NCBI GenBank assembly: GCA_010094025.1
Contig: ML991806.1
Span: 1 to 64,000, forward strand
Direction of reading: 5' to 3'
Source: Viridothelium virens
Taxonomy: Eukaryota; Ascomycota; Dothideomycetes; Trypetheliales; Trypetheliaceae
Length of the DNA stretch: 64,000 nucleotides
The translations under genes were made by a program, and so were the position numbers. The notes under the pieces were generated by a model. It was not told the DNA's origin and made no database searches. It saw only the letters and a list, made by a program, of their open reading frames with translations. Of this stretch, positions 30,687 to 41,543 are shown piece by piece; the stretch's first letter is position 1, and each line of letters begins with the position of its first letter.

Positions 30687-31472
30687 TTATGATCTGACTG
30701 TCTTCTCAACCACATCATTGACAACGTCTACAACCTCCTTAGTCTTGGTCAAATTTGGGCAATGACCGGTGCTAAGCTCGACCGTCTCCACTTTAAATCC
30801 CTCTTTTCTGACATTCTCGACCATGCTTTGCTGGTAACTGTATGGCAAGGTCATATCTTCAGTCGCGAAGATATATGTGAGAGGAATTTCTCTCCAAGCG
30901 CTGTTGCTGATGGGCTCGTACATGGCTTTGCCATTGAAGAGTCTGAAAGTGGAGACATATTTGTCTGCTTCTTCGTCGGACATCCCGGAACCGATCAGTA
31001 TGGTCTTGGGATCACGGCAGACACAAGTGTTGTCATCGGCGAAGTCGAATGCTACTGGCATCAAATGCTCATGCCCAAATTCTTTGACTTTGGTGATCAT
31101 CGAGTCGCCCTCAGGTAAAACTGACGCGGCCATGTAGATCAGATGTTTGACCCCACCCTGTTTACCTTTCTTCACGCGGCTGTCAGTACCTAACCCGACT
31201 AGCGCGTTGGTGCCGACCTGCCCGCCGTAGGAATGCATAATGACGACGGCGTAAGTGCCTTCTTCAATGAGCTGCTCGACAAGTTCGCGGACTACACCGG
31301 TATCCGTGGCAAGATTCGCATTGGGAGGGCGGGAATTATTCATCGACGGTAGAAACGGTACGTGAACAGTATAGCCCGCCGCCTTGAGAGCGTCTGTCAG
31401 TTTCGAATAAGACTCCGGGACATGCCATCCGCCGCCGACAAGGACAATATCGGGCTTGTTATGCAATGACAT
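30687..31472 (-). CDS. Alpha/beta hydrolase, second copy
   Basis: An intronless 261-residue protein. ATG 31472 (MSLHNKPDIV) is chosen because family members begin shortly before the first strand (IVLVGGGWHVPESY); the upstream in-frame extension has no support. The nucleophile elbow is MHSYGG, the C-terminal histidine is in STGHCPNL, and an Asp precedes at ATEDMTLP. The cap region around residues 120-190 contains a DDNTCVCRDPK stretch. It is a cytosolic esterase/lactonase-like enzyme. The paralogue at 23766-24605 shares the KQGGV segment and the order of motifs but has an intron and low overall identity, so the duplication is old. Confidence 0.85.
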   Translation of the reverse strand: MSLHNKPDIVLVGGGWHVPESYSKLTDALKAAGYTVHVPFLPSMNNSRPPNANLATDTGVVRELVEQLIEEGTYAVVIMHSYGGQVGTNALVGLGTDSRVKKGKQGGVKHLIYMAASVLPEGDSMITKVKEFGHEHLMPVAFDFADDNTCVCRDPKTILIGSGMSDEEADKYVSTFRLFNGKAMYEPISNSAWREIPLTYIFATEDMTLPYSYQQSMVENVRKEGFKVETVELSTGHCPNLTKTKEVVDVVNDVVEKTVRS

Positions 31473-32624
31473 TCTGAACATTAACGAGGTGCTAACGTAG
31501 ATTAAGAGGTGAAAAGGAAGATTTGACTTGCTAAGGGTGGGATTGAGGAGCAAGATGAACTCAGGACGTTACGATAAGCGTTAGATATAATTACGGAGTC
31601 AAAGAAGCTGCAAGCCCCGGATTAACTCCAGCTCTGGAGACTACTGGTCCACTAGTGATGTTGTTCATGAAGTAGATCCAATCAACATAGCCTCGGAGGT
31701 GGTGTTTACCACATCTCACGCGCGCTCGGATCCCTTCATGTAGATCCTTACGCCCTGTAGTTATTACTTCATTTCCCTTGGCCCTCACCTAGATAGGGAG
31801 GTCTATATAGCAGCCTGCACCTCGGGCGACCTAGATAGGTCAATTGAGTTCTTTCCTCCGATTCAGTTGTTTGTTACAACATCAACTAGTTCTCAGGCTC
31901 GGCGTCCGAGCACCCGTCACACACAGACAAATAGCTCTAAGTAAGGTTGGTTCTCTGAGGAGAGAAGTATCCAGGCCAGCAGAACTAGCAGAAGAAGCCG
32001 ATAGTTAATAGTCTAAATTATGAGTGATTAAGTTGAACGCGATAAACCTAAAGCGGTCCATCGTCGTGCCTGCATAATATTTGATCATGCACCCATGCGT
32101 GCATACGATCAGGTATGTTTTTGCCAAGACGCTATACCTTAAGCAAATCTAGAGTGGGATCCGAGCTGTCGGGTGTTTGAGGAAATGACAGGGGGCTGCT
32201 GGGGATGGGGGTCAAGCCGTACTCCGTACCTCTCAACCCCATCATCGCTTGGTTCGCAACCTCGAGGATCCTCCCTTGTTTAGGTATGTACTCTGGCTTA
32301 AAGAATTCGCGAAACTGGCTGCCAGAGTCTTCTGCTTTTATTTGATGATCGTGGATCGTGCAGTCGATGTAACAAAACGAGTTTCTTGTTCTTACAACCA
32401 CACCAGGCTCTTGCAATCAATTCAAGGAGTCACGAGGTGAGTCAATGGAAAGTTTGAATTTCGGATTGTTAACTTGTAGCTATATCCAAACCCAAATCAG
32501 TCCCAAAAGGCTCACAGTCGAGCGCAGATAATCAATATATCTTAGAATCGAAGGTTATGCGAATGTCTCTACATCGCACAAATGTTTTAGAACCTGTCCC
32601 ATCCTGCATCTAGCAGTGTAGAAT
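31473..32624. other. Intergenic, nothing recognised
   Basis: 1.15 kb with short open frames only (for example minus-strand 32132-32416, with no domain). Confidence 0.45.
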
Positions 32625-33354
32625 TTAGTACGCGGCCTCGCCGATTCTGGTCCACCATATTAGCTCAATGGCTTCCACTCTCGCACGTTAGATAAAAGAA
32701 GACTTACATATTGCCAGGCGGCGTGTAACGGGCGACGACATAAACAGAACCATCGGAGCCGGATGCTGAGCCCATGCCGACCTTGGTCGTTGTGCTCCAA
32801 ACGATCTGTGTATAATGACCAAAGTTCATATAGTTGCTCTCCGTGATAGCCTGTCCACTATACTTAGACTTCTCAGAGGTGATCCAGTCGTTGGCGGCGT
32901 CGGCCAGAGGGGTACTAGTGTAACCCATGAAAAGGTTCTCGCCCTCGGTGGTGATCCCGGAGTGGACCAGTTCGCCCACAGAGACAAGATGCTCGGCATA
33001 AGTCTGGGCCTCGGAAGCCAAATCAGCATCCCAGGTTAACGCAGCTGTACCGACGTCGCTGCGGGCGCTGTTTTGCGCGTCAAGTGCATTCTGCTGGTCG
33101 GTGGTGAGGCTGGAGGATGAAGTTGCGGTGGTGGCGACGGCTGCAACGGCGCTGCTAGTGGAAGACACGCTGACCGCCCTGGTCTGAGTTGAGAGTGTGG
33201 TAGCAGTCGGTGAGGTGGTGGGAATCAGTGACGAGACAGCTGTCGCTGCCGCGGAAGATGGGGCGGCTCCACTGGGGATAGGGTGTTTATGCTCTTTACA
33301 TGCGTCGACGCCCAGCAGAGCTGCCGCAAGAGCCAAACCGATCGAGAAGCGCAT
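32625..33354 (-). CDS. Secreted CAP-domain (SCP/PR-1-like) protein
   Basis: Two exons, 33354-32708 and 32646-32625, give 222 residues. The tiny last exon restores the family's usual ending (PPGN followed by IIGEAAY); without it the protein would stop at a false TAA inside the GTAAGT donor. Residues 1-18 are a signal peptide, 19-100 a Ser/Thr/Ala-rich linker, and the rest a CAP domain with LVHSG, GENLF, the CAP1 motif HYTQIVW and the CAP2 motif VVARYTPPGN. Fungal CAP proteins are secreted, bind sterols or fatty acids and can act in export of toxic compounds or in host interaction. The cysteines normally pairing in animal CAP proteins are absent, as is usual in fungal members. Confidence 0.92.
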
Positions 33355-34997
33355 TTTGTCTGTCTTTTTGGAAAGACGGTCATTTAAGAATCTCGTATGA
33401 AGGAGCGAATTGATCGACAAAAAAGGGAACGTGTACAAGTAGCAATAAAGAGCGTCAAAAGTAGGGCTTTAGGGTGTGTAAAGAGTGACAGATGTTTTAT
33501 CGTATTGAAAGACTTAGGCCCTGTACTGGTTCTCGAAGCGGCCTTCTTCGGTGATATATCCTCCATCTTTCATCAAATGGGTCTTGATCTTGGAAAACAT
33601 TCCTGCTGCCACGCGTACGGACCACTCGTTCAACCGTCCAAATTTCGAAATGCTTACCATGTCGCAATGACAGAGTTTACGGGGATGGAGTGGTCGGTTT
33701 TCAATTTCCTCAATATACTTCAAGCCGAAGTCTCCGCTTAGTCCTTGATATCTTCATTACCCCCTGCAAATTTTCTGTGGGTGAAACTTGCCCCTATGAT
33801 AGAGCGTGGGGATGAACCATGAACCGGGTACCAGGTTGCAAAGGCAGTTGGACCACCGGAAACTTTTCAAGTCTTGAGGAGTCTGGCCTTCCAACTCAAA
33901 GACCAATTTCGCCTAGCTCAATGAGCGTTGCTTGTCTAAGGGTTATCTCTTTGCAATAGAAAAGTCCGGAACAGAGATATTGTGACAATCATAATAGCCT
34001 CTAATGAAGTTTTGACTTGTACGGAGATCGCTGAGAGGAAATTTGCCGTACTGAAACACTGCCGAGCTGCGCACAGGGCACAAGCTCGCCTCGTGCCCAA
34101 CGAATGTTCCAGGAATTTCTCAACTAAATTGAAACCCTATGAACTGGATGGAGCAATCCACTTACGGAGTACTAGGTATACTGGGAGCAGCCCAGTCAGC
34201 GTTTCTGGCGCGGCGAATTCTTCTGTTGTAGATCTCAAGATGGTATCGTAAGCGAGACAGGTAAAGAGCAGCAACAAGCAACGATACTATGAGTCCTCCA
34301 TCAATGTCGCACCAGGCATACCGGTATACACCAATGGTCCCTACAGCACAGGTTCGCAAGCAGCAGAGTCGCTTGCAGAGGCTACAGTTCCATGGTTTGG
34401 AAGGTCGGAAATGATTGCGGGGCTGGGATGTTCTTCCCGCGCTAGAGTGCTTCCCTGCAAAAGACCTTGCTCATTCCCTTTCCTTAGGTCTGATACCACA
34501 ATATCTCCGGTAATCCAGTTATCAAACACGCGAAAATCCGCTGTTTCGGCCGATTGTTTATTCACAAGGATGGCTCGGAAATTTCATAGATCACTCTATT
34601 GTGTGGTTTGATGACAGCCGTATCGGAGTAAAAAAATCAATGGCTCTATCGAGGCTGTAGAGAGCTATGGCAGCCTTTGAGTTAAGGAGGTAAAGTCCCT
34701 GCTCTGCACCTAAAATTCTTAGGGTGCACTCTTCACCCAGGACCTCTTGCGATTTTGCCTGTCAGAGAAAAGGGCTTGTGGTGCATTGGCTATATACACA
34801 TATATGCACAGGTCAGCACTCAGGATTGAACAAGGCGAACAGAAGGTTGTCCTCCGGCAATGGGAAAAACGGGCCCTGAAGCGAGATAAACACCAGAGGA
34901 GGACCACGATATACTCTCCGGCTTGAAAATGTCTATTCCACACGACAAAAGAGGAAGCTGAGGTTCAATCACATATTCATCCTTTGCGAAGCACTCC
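33355..34997. other. Intergenic, nothing recognised
   Basis: 1.6 kb. Overlapping open frames on both strands at 33397-33741 have no domain. The promoter of the CAP gene must lie next to 33355. Confidence 0.45.
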
Positions 34998-37900
34998 TCA
35001 AGTTCCAAAAGTAACCGCAAGAAGCACTACCGCAGTCTCGAGGCCGAGTATCCACATCGCAAGGTCGGCCGTTGATGTCCTGTCTGCTGAAGAAACATTT
35101 GGATCCTGCGTTCCAGTTGCACTCGGTCTCTGAGTCTCGCTTCCTCCGGCACTTCCACTCGTAGTTCCGCTGCCAGACGGCCCTGTTGCAACAGCGAATG
35201 CTACTGTGTTTGTCTCATTGATGATTAATCCGCCCGTAGCGAGACTGACCATCTCTCCGTCGACAGTTGCGGCAGGTCCACCAACTTCCAACGTGACACT
35301 CCCGTCCAGTACAGCACTGTTGCCGCCTCCAATGTCTTCCCAAGCGGTGTGAATATGACCAGCCGGATCACTGAAAGTTGCTTCTTGCTCCAGTGTTCCT
35401 GTCATCGTCGCGCTGCTGAAAGATATGCTGCTGGTTCCTACTATGACGCCATCAGAATTGAGAGACACGGCTTGACCATCGATCGTTGCTGCTGAACCGC
35501 CGACAGAAATTGTGGTAGGAATGCCATTGGCAGCTAAAATGACAGCAGTGCGGGGATGACCCGGAGATTCAAAGGCTGTGTATGGAGTTCCAGAGATGCT
35601 GAATGAGGCTTCAAATTCGTTTGATGAAGTGGCTGCGGCTGGAAGATGGGAAAAGGTATGCGTGGTGCCGTCAATAACAATGCCTGATGATGCTACTGAC
35701 ACTGTCTCGCCAGCTATCGTCGCGGCTGCCCCACCTATCGACAACGTTTCAGATCCGACGGCAACATGGCCACCCTGGTCAATCGCTGTGAGTGATGATG
35801 AATCGACGGTTACGACCGCACCAGATGCTGTCAGTGCAGCTGTATTCTCGAATGGTAATGTCCTTGTACCAACTATAACGTTAAAGCTGCCCAAGCTGAT
35901 CATTTGGCCATCTACCGTTGCGGCATCTCCGCCGGGTGACAATGTTACTCCGTTAACGATCAGAGGCTTCCCAGCTTGCGCTGAATAAGTTCTGCCTCCT
36001 GCGGTGAAGATTGCAGCGGCCGGGGCAGTTCCGGAGCTATAGGGAATGGCCTGTGTACCCACTACAATACCAGAATCTCCAACGCTGACCACTTGATTCC
36101 CGACTGTGGCAGCAGAGCCTCCAGCGTTTAAAGTCGTGCTACCAAGAATCACAGGCTGACCAGATTGGGCCGTGAAAGTGCTTCCATCCACTGTAAACCT
36201 AGCGAGCGGAGTATCAGCTTCTTGAGCAGTGAGTATCTGTATTACAGAATTCCCAGCACCGAGACTACCCCCGCCAATTCCAGCTGAGGAAGGATTTCCA
36301 CTGCCTGCATGAGATCCGCTGCTGGTAGGATAGTCAGGAGAGCTCCCCTCTTGACCTTCAGAGCCACCATCTCCGGCACCAGAGGGGTCTTGTGGATCTC
36401 CATTACCAGCGTTAACCTGGCCTGTGTTGCTGCCCGAGGAACTTTCAGAGCTTCCAGTTCCGCCTCCAGAATTACCTCCTGAAATTTGATGAGGATCTTC
36501 AGGGTCGTTACCTCCAATACCAGAGCTCGTTCCACTTCCAGAGGCGGACGATGTGTCTCCACTTGGCTCGGTTCCAGCGTTGCCTCCAGTACTTCCATCA
36601 TTGGTAGGGTCCACGGGCTGTCCTCCAATTCCAGACATGATTGCTGCAGCAATACCACTTCCTCCTTTTCCATCTGCTATGGAACCTCCCTGAGGACTGG
36701 CAAGAGAATAGATTGGGTCGACTGCCGGATTTGGGCTACCGTGTCCTGAAGAAGTTGACGGAACGCTCGCAGAATCTGAGCCTTGTCGTTGGGGATCTGT
36801 TGATCCAGAATCTCCAGTACCTGGATCATTGCCGGATGGGTCGCTTCCACCAGATGAAACTGAGCCAGACGGAGAGTCGCTGTTGGAGGATGGGTTATTT
36901 CCAGACGGGGAACCTTGATCTGCGTCATGGTCATCCCCAGAGGAAGGGAATTTGCCAGGAGCGCCACCGTCAGGAGAGGAGGAGCTTCCTGAAGAAGGGT
37001 TAGTGCTGGGGCCTGGGTCTTCACTATGCGATGGATCTCCATTGGAAGGCGAAGCTTGATTGGCGGATGGGTCCTTAGAGGAGGGATCATTTCCCACAGG
37101 CAAACTGGAAGGCAGCAGACTGGGGAGTATGGCTGAAGTCGCGGAAGCCCCAGGCGGAGTGGGCGAAGGCTTGGGCGTAACGGTCTGTGGCGCAGGTGGA
37201 GGTGATGCGGCCGTAGTAGAAGGCCACGGATCGGACGACTCAGGAACCGCTGCTTGTGCTGCTCCATGTAATGCATACGGAGGGTCATATAGCCCTAATC
37301 ACGGTCTTTTAGTAATACACCTGTAATATGCATTGCGCAAAACAATACCTCGAAAATCTCCAGAACACGTCGACCATGTCGGATCGATAGATTGGAGGAT
37401 TGATGTTGGGACGACGACTGTACGCAGCATCAGTATCCGTATTGCTAAAGCTCCCAGTAGAAATTGGATATCTTACGAATTGGTTCGTAGGGTCCCGACG
37501 ACCCTGAACAGCTTCCAGCTCCGTAACATTTGGGCTGTCTAGTATAGATGCTTCCTGGGACAGGCGAGTTGAGGTCGGTGAAATTGAAAAACTCGGTCTG
37601 AGGTACGTGAGATACAGTGCCAAAGGGAGGATAATAAAGACTTGAGAGGTCTGCCGACTCTGGAATGGGGATAATGGTGGCACTGTGATTGGCACCAATA
37701 GCCGAGCAAGAGTCCGACGCATAAAGATTGGCATACGAGATGTAGACGGTTGGGGAAGTCAGTGTAGTCCCGGAAAAAGGCGCCAGTACCGGTCCAGAAG
37801 CCGCATTGCCCGCAGTGGTCATAGCAGTACTAGCGGTCAAATTTAGGAAAGATGTTTGAGGAACAGGCCAATAAAGAAGTCGCACTTTGCCACCAGTAAT

Positions 37901-39184
37901 AGCACATCGGGCACATCCCAAGGTACAACCTGGTGCCAAAGAAGACCCGGTGGGAAACGTGCTCGTCCAAAGAACTGATCCATCTGGCTCCGTGATAGCA
38001 GTACCGACAGAGCCAGCTCCCGACCATATGTAAGGTGCAACATAGCCGTTCTCCGCGTAGTCATTTATCCATTGAGTGATGTAGAGATCCCTTAAGTCAG
38101 TACAGAGAGCAGTACCTATTGAGGCTTGCGGACAAAGAGGCGTTGACATACCCCCGAGATTGTACGATGTGTCTGTTAGTTTAAGAGACTCATACGATGC
38201 CCATTGCGACTGACATTGGGGCACCACGCTCGGAAGTTGACAGGCTGGTGCGGTAAGGCTAGAACCGATTGTAACGGTGGTATAACTTGAAGGGCCATGC
38301 TCGGAACTTTTTTCGTAAGTCGTTGTCAAAGTACTACCGGGAACGTAGCTAGAGTACGTATAGGTGTAAGCATAAGTCCATGTCGTAGTTATTGTCGCCG
38401 TAGGATAAGCACCAGCATATTCGGTTTCTGTTTCTGAGTCGACCCCACGAGACGTCGAAGTTGTGGGGTAGACGGCAGCATAAGTAGTCGTGCTAGTGAC
38501 ATGACTACTAAACCACGTGGTACCTCCTATTGCGGATTGAAAGGTCGTATAGTCTTGGGCGCTCAAAGACCAGAAGGATGACCATTGTGTGAAACATGCT
38601 TCGACGTCAACGCTACTATTCCCAACGAAACCAGTAACGTTCGCGAACCCCGTAGGCGATAGCGAAGAATTGGGACTCAGCTGTGCCGATGTGTGATAAA
38701 GATGAGAGGTTCCGGTGGTGCCGACATGTTCATTGCCGAACAGAATGCTTGTCGAAGTGGAGTTCAAGTCAGATACCAGCGCGCTTGAAGCTTTCGCTGG
38801 AGATGGCGATCCGGCATTGACTGTGCTCAAGGTAGAGCTCAAACTTGAGCTCAAACTTATACCGCCGGCAATATCTCTCTCAGTAGAAGATACTGGACGA
38901 CTAGAAGCGATGTCCAGAGTAGTAGTTTGGTCTACTCCTGAGGATGATGCGGAAGGCGACTCATTGGGTGGGTCAAGAGCCTTGTTTGACGATGTCTTGT
39001 TTGTAGGCTCCGAAGAATTCGTGAGATAGGGTACGCTTGAGACTATAGTGCTTGTTAGAAGCTATCCCATGACCTGTGTCGGTTTGCGTGTGATGGTGAG
39101 CAAGAAGCGGTTCTTACCGTACGCTGATAAAGGACGCGAGAGCATAAGAAGAACTATAAGGCGTGACAGTAGCGCATCAATCAT
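34998..39184 (-). CDS. Large secreted/cell-surface protein with GGxAATVxG repeats
   Basis: Four exons, 39184-39118, 39042-37477, 37417-37349 and 37294-34998, give 1332 residues with the frame closing exactly. Exon 1 encodes a signal peptide starting MIDALLSRLIVLLML. Residues 23-550 are Ser/Thr-rich with a cysteine-bearing globular part (CFTQW, PACQLPSVVPQC, CTLGCARC) common to fungal cell-wall-associated proteins. Next comes a short segment, PTSILQSIDPTWSTC, then a long Pro/Ser/Gly/Asp low-complexity stalk. Five repeats of about 65-90 residues follow, with the core GG-AATV-G--VSL---G--VGT. The C terminus (from about STADLAMWILGL) is hydrophobic and suits a GPI signal or membrane anchor. It is most likely a wall or adhesin-like protein; no enzymatic motif is seen. 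Confidence 0.85.
35170..36220 (-). repeat. Five coding repeats in the surface protein
   Basis: Five degenerate units share the pattern GG[S/D/A/P]AAT[V/I]xGxxVS[V/L]xSxG[I/V][V/I][V/I]GT, preceded by F-x-G-T-x-TA. They differ at most positions outside this core. This is typical of beta-solenoid or beta-sandwich repeats in fungal surface proteins. Edges are approximate. Confidence 0.7.
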
Positions 39185-39862
39185 GTCTGACCATGTGATC
39201 TGCTCTGGCGGACCGAGCAGACCAGATGGACTTTGCGCTAACTTCTCTACGCTTCCTTGTCATGCAATATGCATAGAGAGAGAAAAGAAAGCGGCGGTCG
39301 TAGACAGGAAGCAAAGAAGAATTCATATTAAAACAGGACGTATAACTATTAATGGACTCTATGAAATGCTTCTACTTCTTGGCCCCCAAAATTAGATCGA
39401 GCATACTAAGAAGCAAGGTAGCTGGACTAGCAAACCTTTTAGACCAAAAAAGATCAACCGGCGCCACACAAAACGGCAGGAGCGAAGCCGGAGGATGCTA
39501 GTACGATACACGATCTTAGATAGTCTTTCAGCGATTTACAAAAATCTCGCTAAAAGGTGTTAAACAAGGCAGATCAGAATCTGGGATTCTGCGTGTTCGC
39601 GCTTTTCTTTGCTTTTCTTCAGCCGCGGGTGAAATTAAGGTTGGAGTCGCGATAGTGGGGGGCCTATTGCGGAGCTGCACCTGCAGGTACTGCCCAACCC
39701 CAGCCACGCACACTTCTTTTCCTGCCACTCAATGTAATCGTACCGTCCATTCGCAGTCGCAGTCACAGTCGACTTTCCAAGGTTTGCGAAAATTCCTAAG
39801 GTCAAGGTTTATCACGGTAATGTCCTGTTGACCCTGGGTTGCAACCGTCAATCGGCTTCGTC
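39185..39862. other. Intergenic, nothing recognised
   Basis: About 680 bp between the start of the surface-protein gene and the end of the rhodopsin-like gene, both on the minus strand. It contains the surface-protein promoter. Confidence 0.45.
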
Positions 39863-41543
39863 CTACATGCCAAGCTCACGACGGTGATGCACTGAACCGG
39901 GCGTGCCAGGCTTGGCAGGCAATTGTCGGGAGTTAGACCGCTCTATTTGAACGTTGAAGCCACGCTCGATTTGAATTGCCTGTGATCCGTGCTCCCATTC
40001 TGGCACCGCTGGTTTCAAGTCATCGTGCACGTGTTCACCTGATGATCGCGTACCGAACTGGTTAGATCCGTCCCTCGAATCGCACGATTCCCAACTCCAT
40101 AGCCTGGTCTTCGGCATGCTGCTGGTGCTCTTAGTGGCAGATGATGTGCCCGTCCGCGCTGTCTTCTGGGAAACCGTTGATGAATCTCCGCCAGCGACAA
40201 TGTTCTTGAGTTTACCGCGCATGACGTCTATCATGGATCTTTCGGCGGCCTTTTCCGCCTCTTTCTTCTCCTTCTGATCCACAAGCGTTTCTGAGTCGGC
40301 GATCTGATCGGAGGTAGGCGGATAAAACAGCCGCTGCGGCCTCAAGACACGACCCTCAACAAGAGAAGGCGTACGGAACCAGATGAGATCGCGGAGGTTG
40401 ACGCGCCGACGGAAACGCGTAAAATCCTCGTCAGGATATTGTCGGTCCTTGGTCGGAAAGACGGTATGCCTATGGCTGACATAGGCAGCGAATTGGCGGA
40501 GTGCAGGAGCGCACGCAAAGATAATACCGCATTTCTCTTCAACTAGGCCAAACATTTTGGAGGTCATCTCACGCCCTGAAGACGTTGCAAACAGTCAGCC
40601 TTGGCAATATCAGCCACGGTTAGGTTCGGAGCCATACAACTTATGTCCGTCGTCACCGTTCCGTAGGTCGTGGAAGCCACGCGACCGATGCTCATTGCTG
40701 CTGTGATAAGACCAAGAGCAAAGATAATGTTGAGAGATAGCTTAGTGCTGCCTCTCATTTTGACCTTCCACAACAGGAACTGTGGTATGATTGCAGTCGC
40801 GATGTCAATGACACAAGAAAGAGCTAGAAGCATATCAGTCCTTTCCGCCTATCGAAGCTAGCGGATTATGTCTACACATGACTGGAAACTTACTTCCGTT
40901 GACCCATTGTGTAATGGCAAGATTCTGACCAGACTGACAATGACCACCACGGACGCTTTTCCAAGCGGCTTGAAATGGTACACAATGCACACCATAAGTT
41001 ACAGTAGCAATTATGGTGATCGCGAAATTCAGGAAGAAAGCAACAAAGATGGTCGTGGTCTGCCAAGTCTTGCCTGGAGGAAGTAGACGCAATACGAAAA
41101 GCATGATGGAGGCACGAATGAAGAAGTAGGAGATGAACGTAATGGTCCAGCCAATGGCGAGCCTTTGCGAACCTAAATCAGCTTGTATCGATGACAGACG
41201 CGACACAAACAATCGTCTTACCATTTCTTTACTTGTGATAGCTGTTCCTGGCTGAGGAGCGACTCGTGCCTTCCGAGTCCATCACGTACCCAAACGGTAT
41301 CCTCGACTAAGTCATAGATATTCAGGCACTGCCATCAGTGAGCTTTCTTGCAACAAATGCAGAGATCAGAGGTCGACGAGAGCTTACTGCCGATACAGAG
41401 ATAGCAAAGTCGTCTGAGCCGATGGATCTTGTAAGGACGGACCTCGAATACAGCCGCAAGATCACAACACATATCATAATACCCGTCAAGACTCTGCCCA
41501 AGATCACGAAGTAGTTACCACGGTCATAAGTATAACTCTCCAT
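39863..41543 (-). CDS. Fungal rhodopsin-like (PTH11/SAT4-type) membrane protein, one frameshift
   Basis: Exons on the minus strand are 41543-41388, 41328-41222, 41162-40894 and 40823-39863. The product has seven predicted helices, with GSDDFAISVSA after helix two, KKWLAIGWTITF, IRASIMLFVLRLLPP, the HCVPFQAAW loop, DIATAIIPQFLLWKVKM and CGIIFACAPALRQF. A cytosolic tail of about 190 residues is charged and Ser-rich. The frame breaks once in exon 4 at about 40589-40591 (plus strand): one base missing from a T-run of the coding strand separates ...IAKADC from FATSSGREMTSKMFGLVEEK. Everything before and after is normal, so this is either a recent lesion or an assembly error. The family comprises plasma-membrane receptors or receptor-like proteins. 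Confidence 0.8.
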
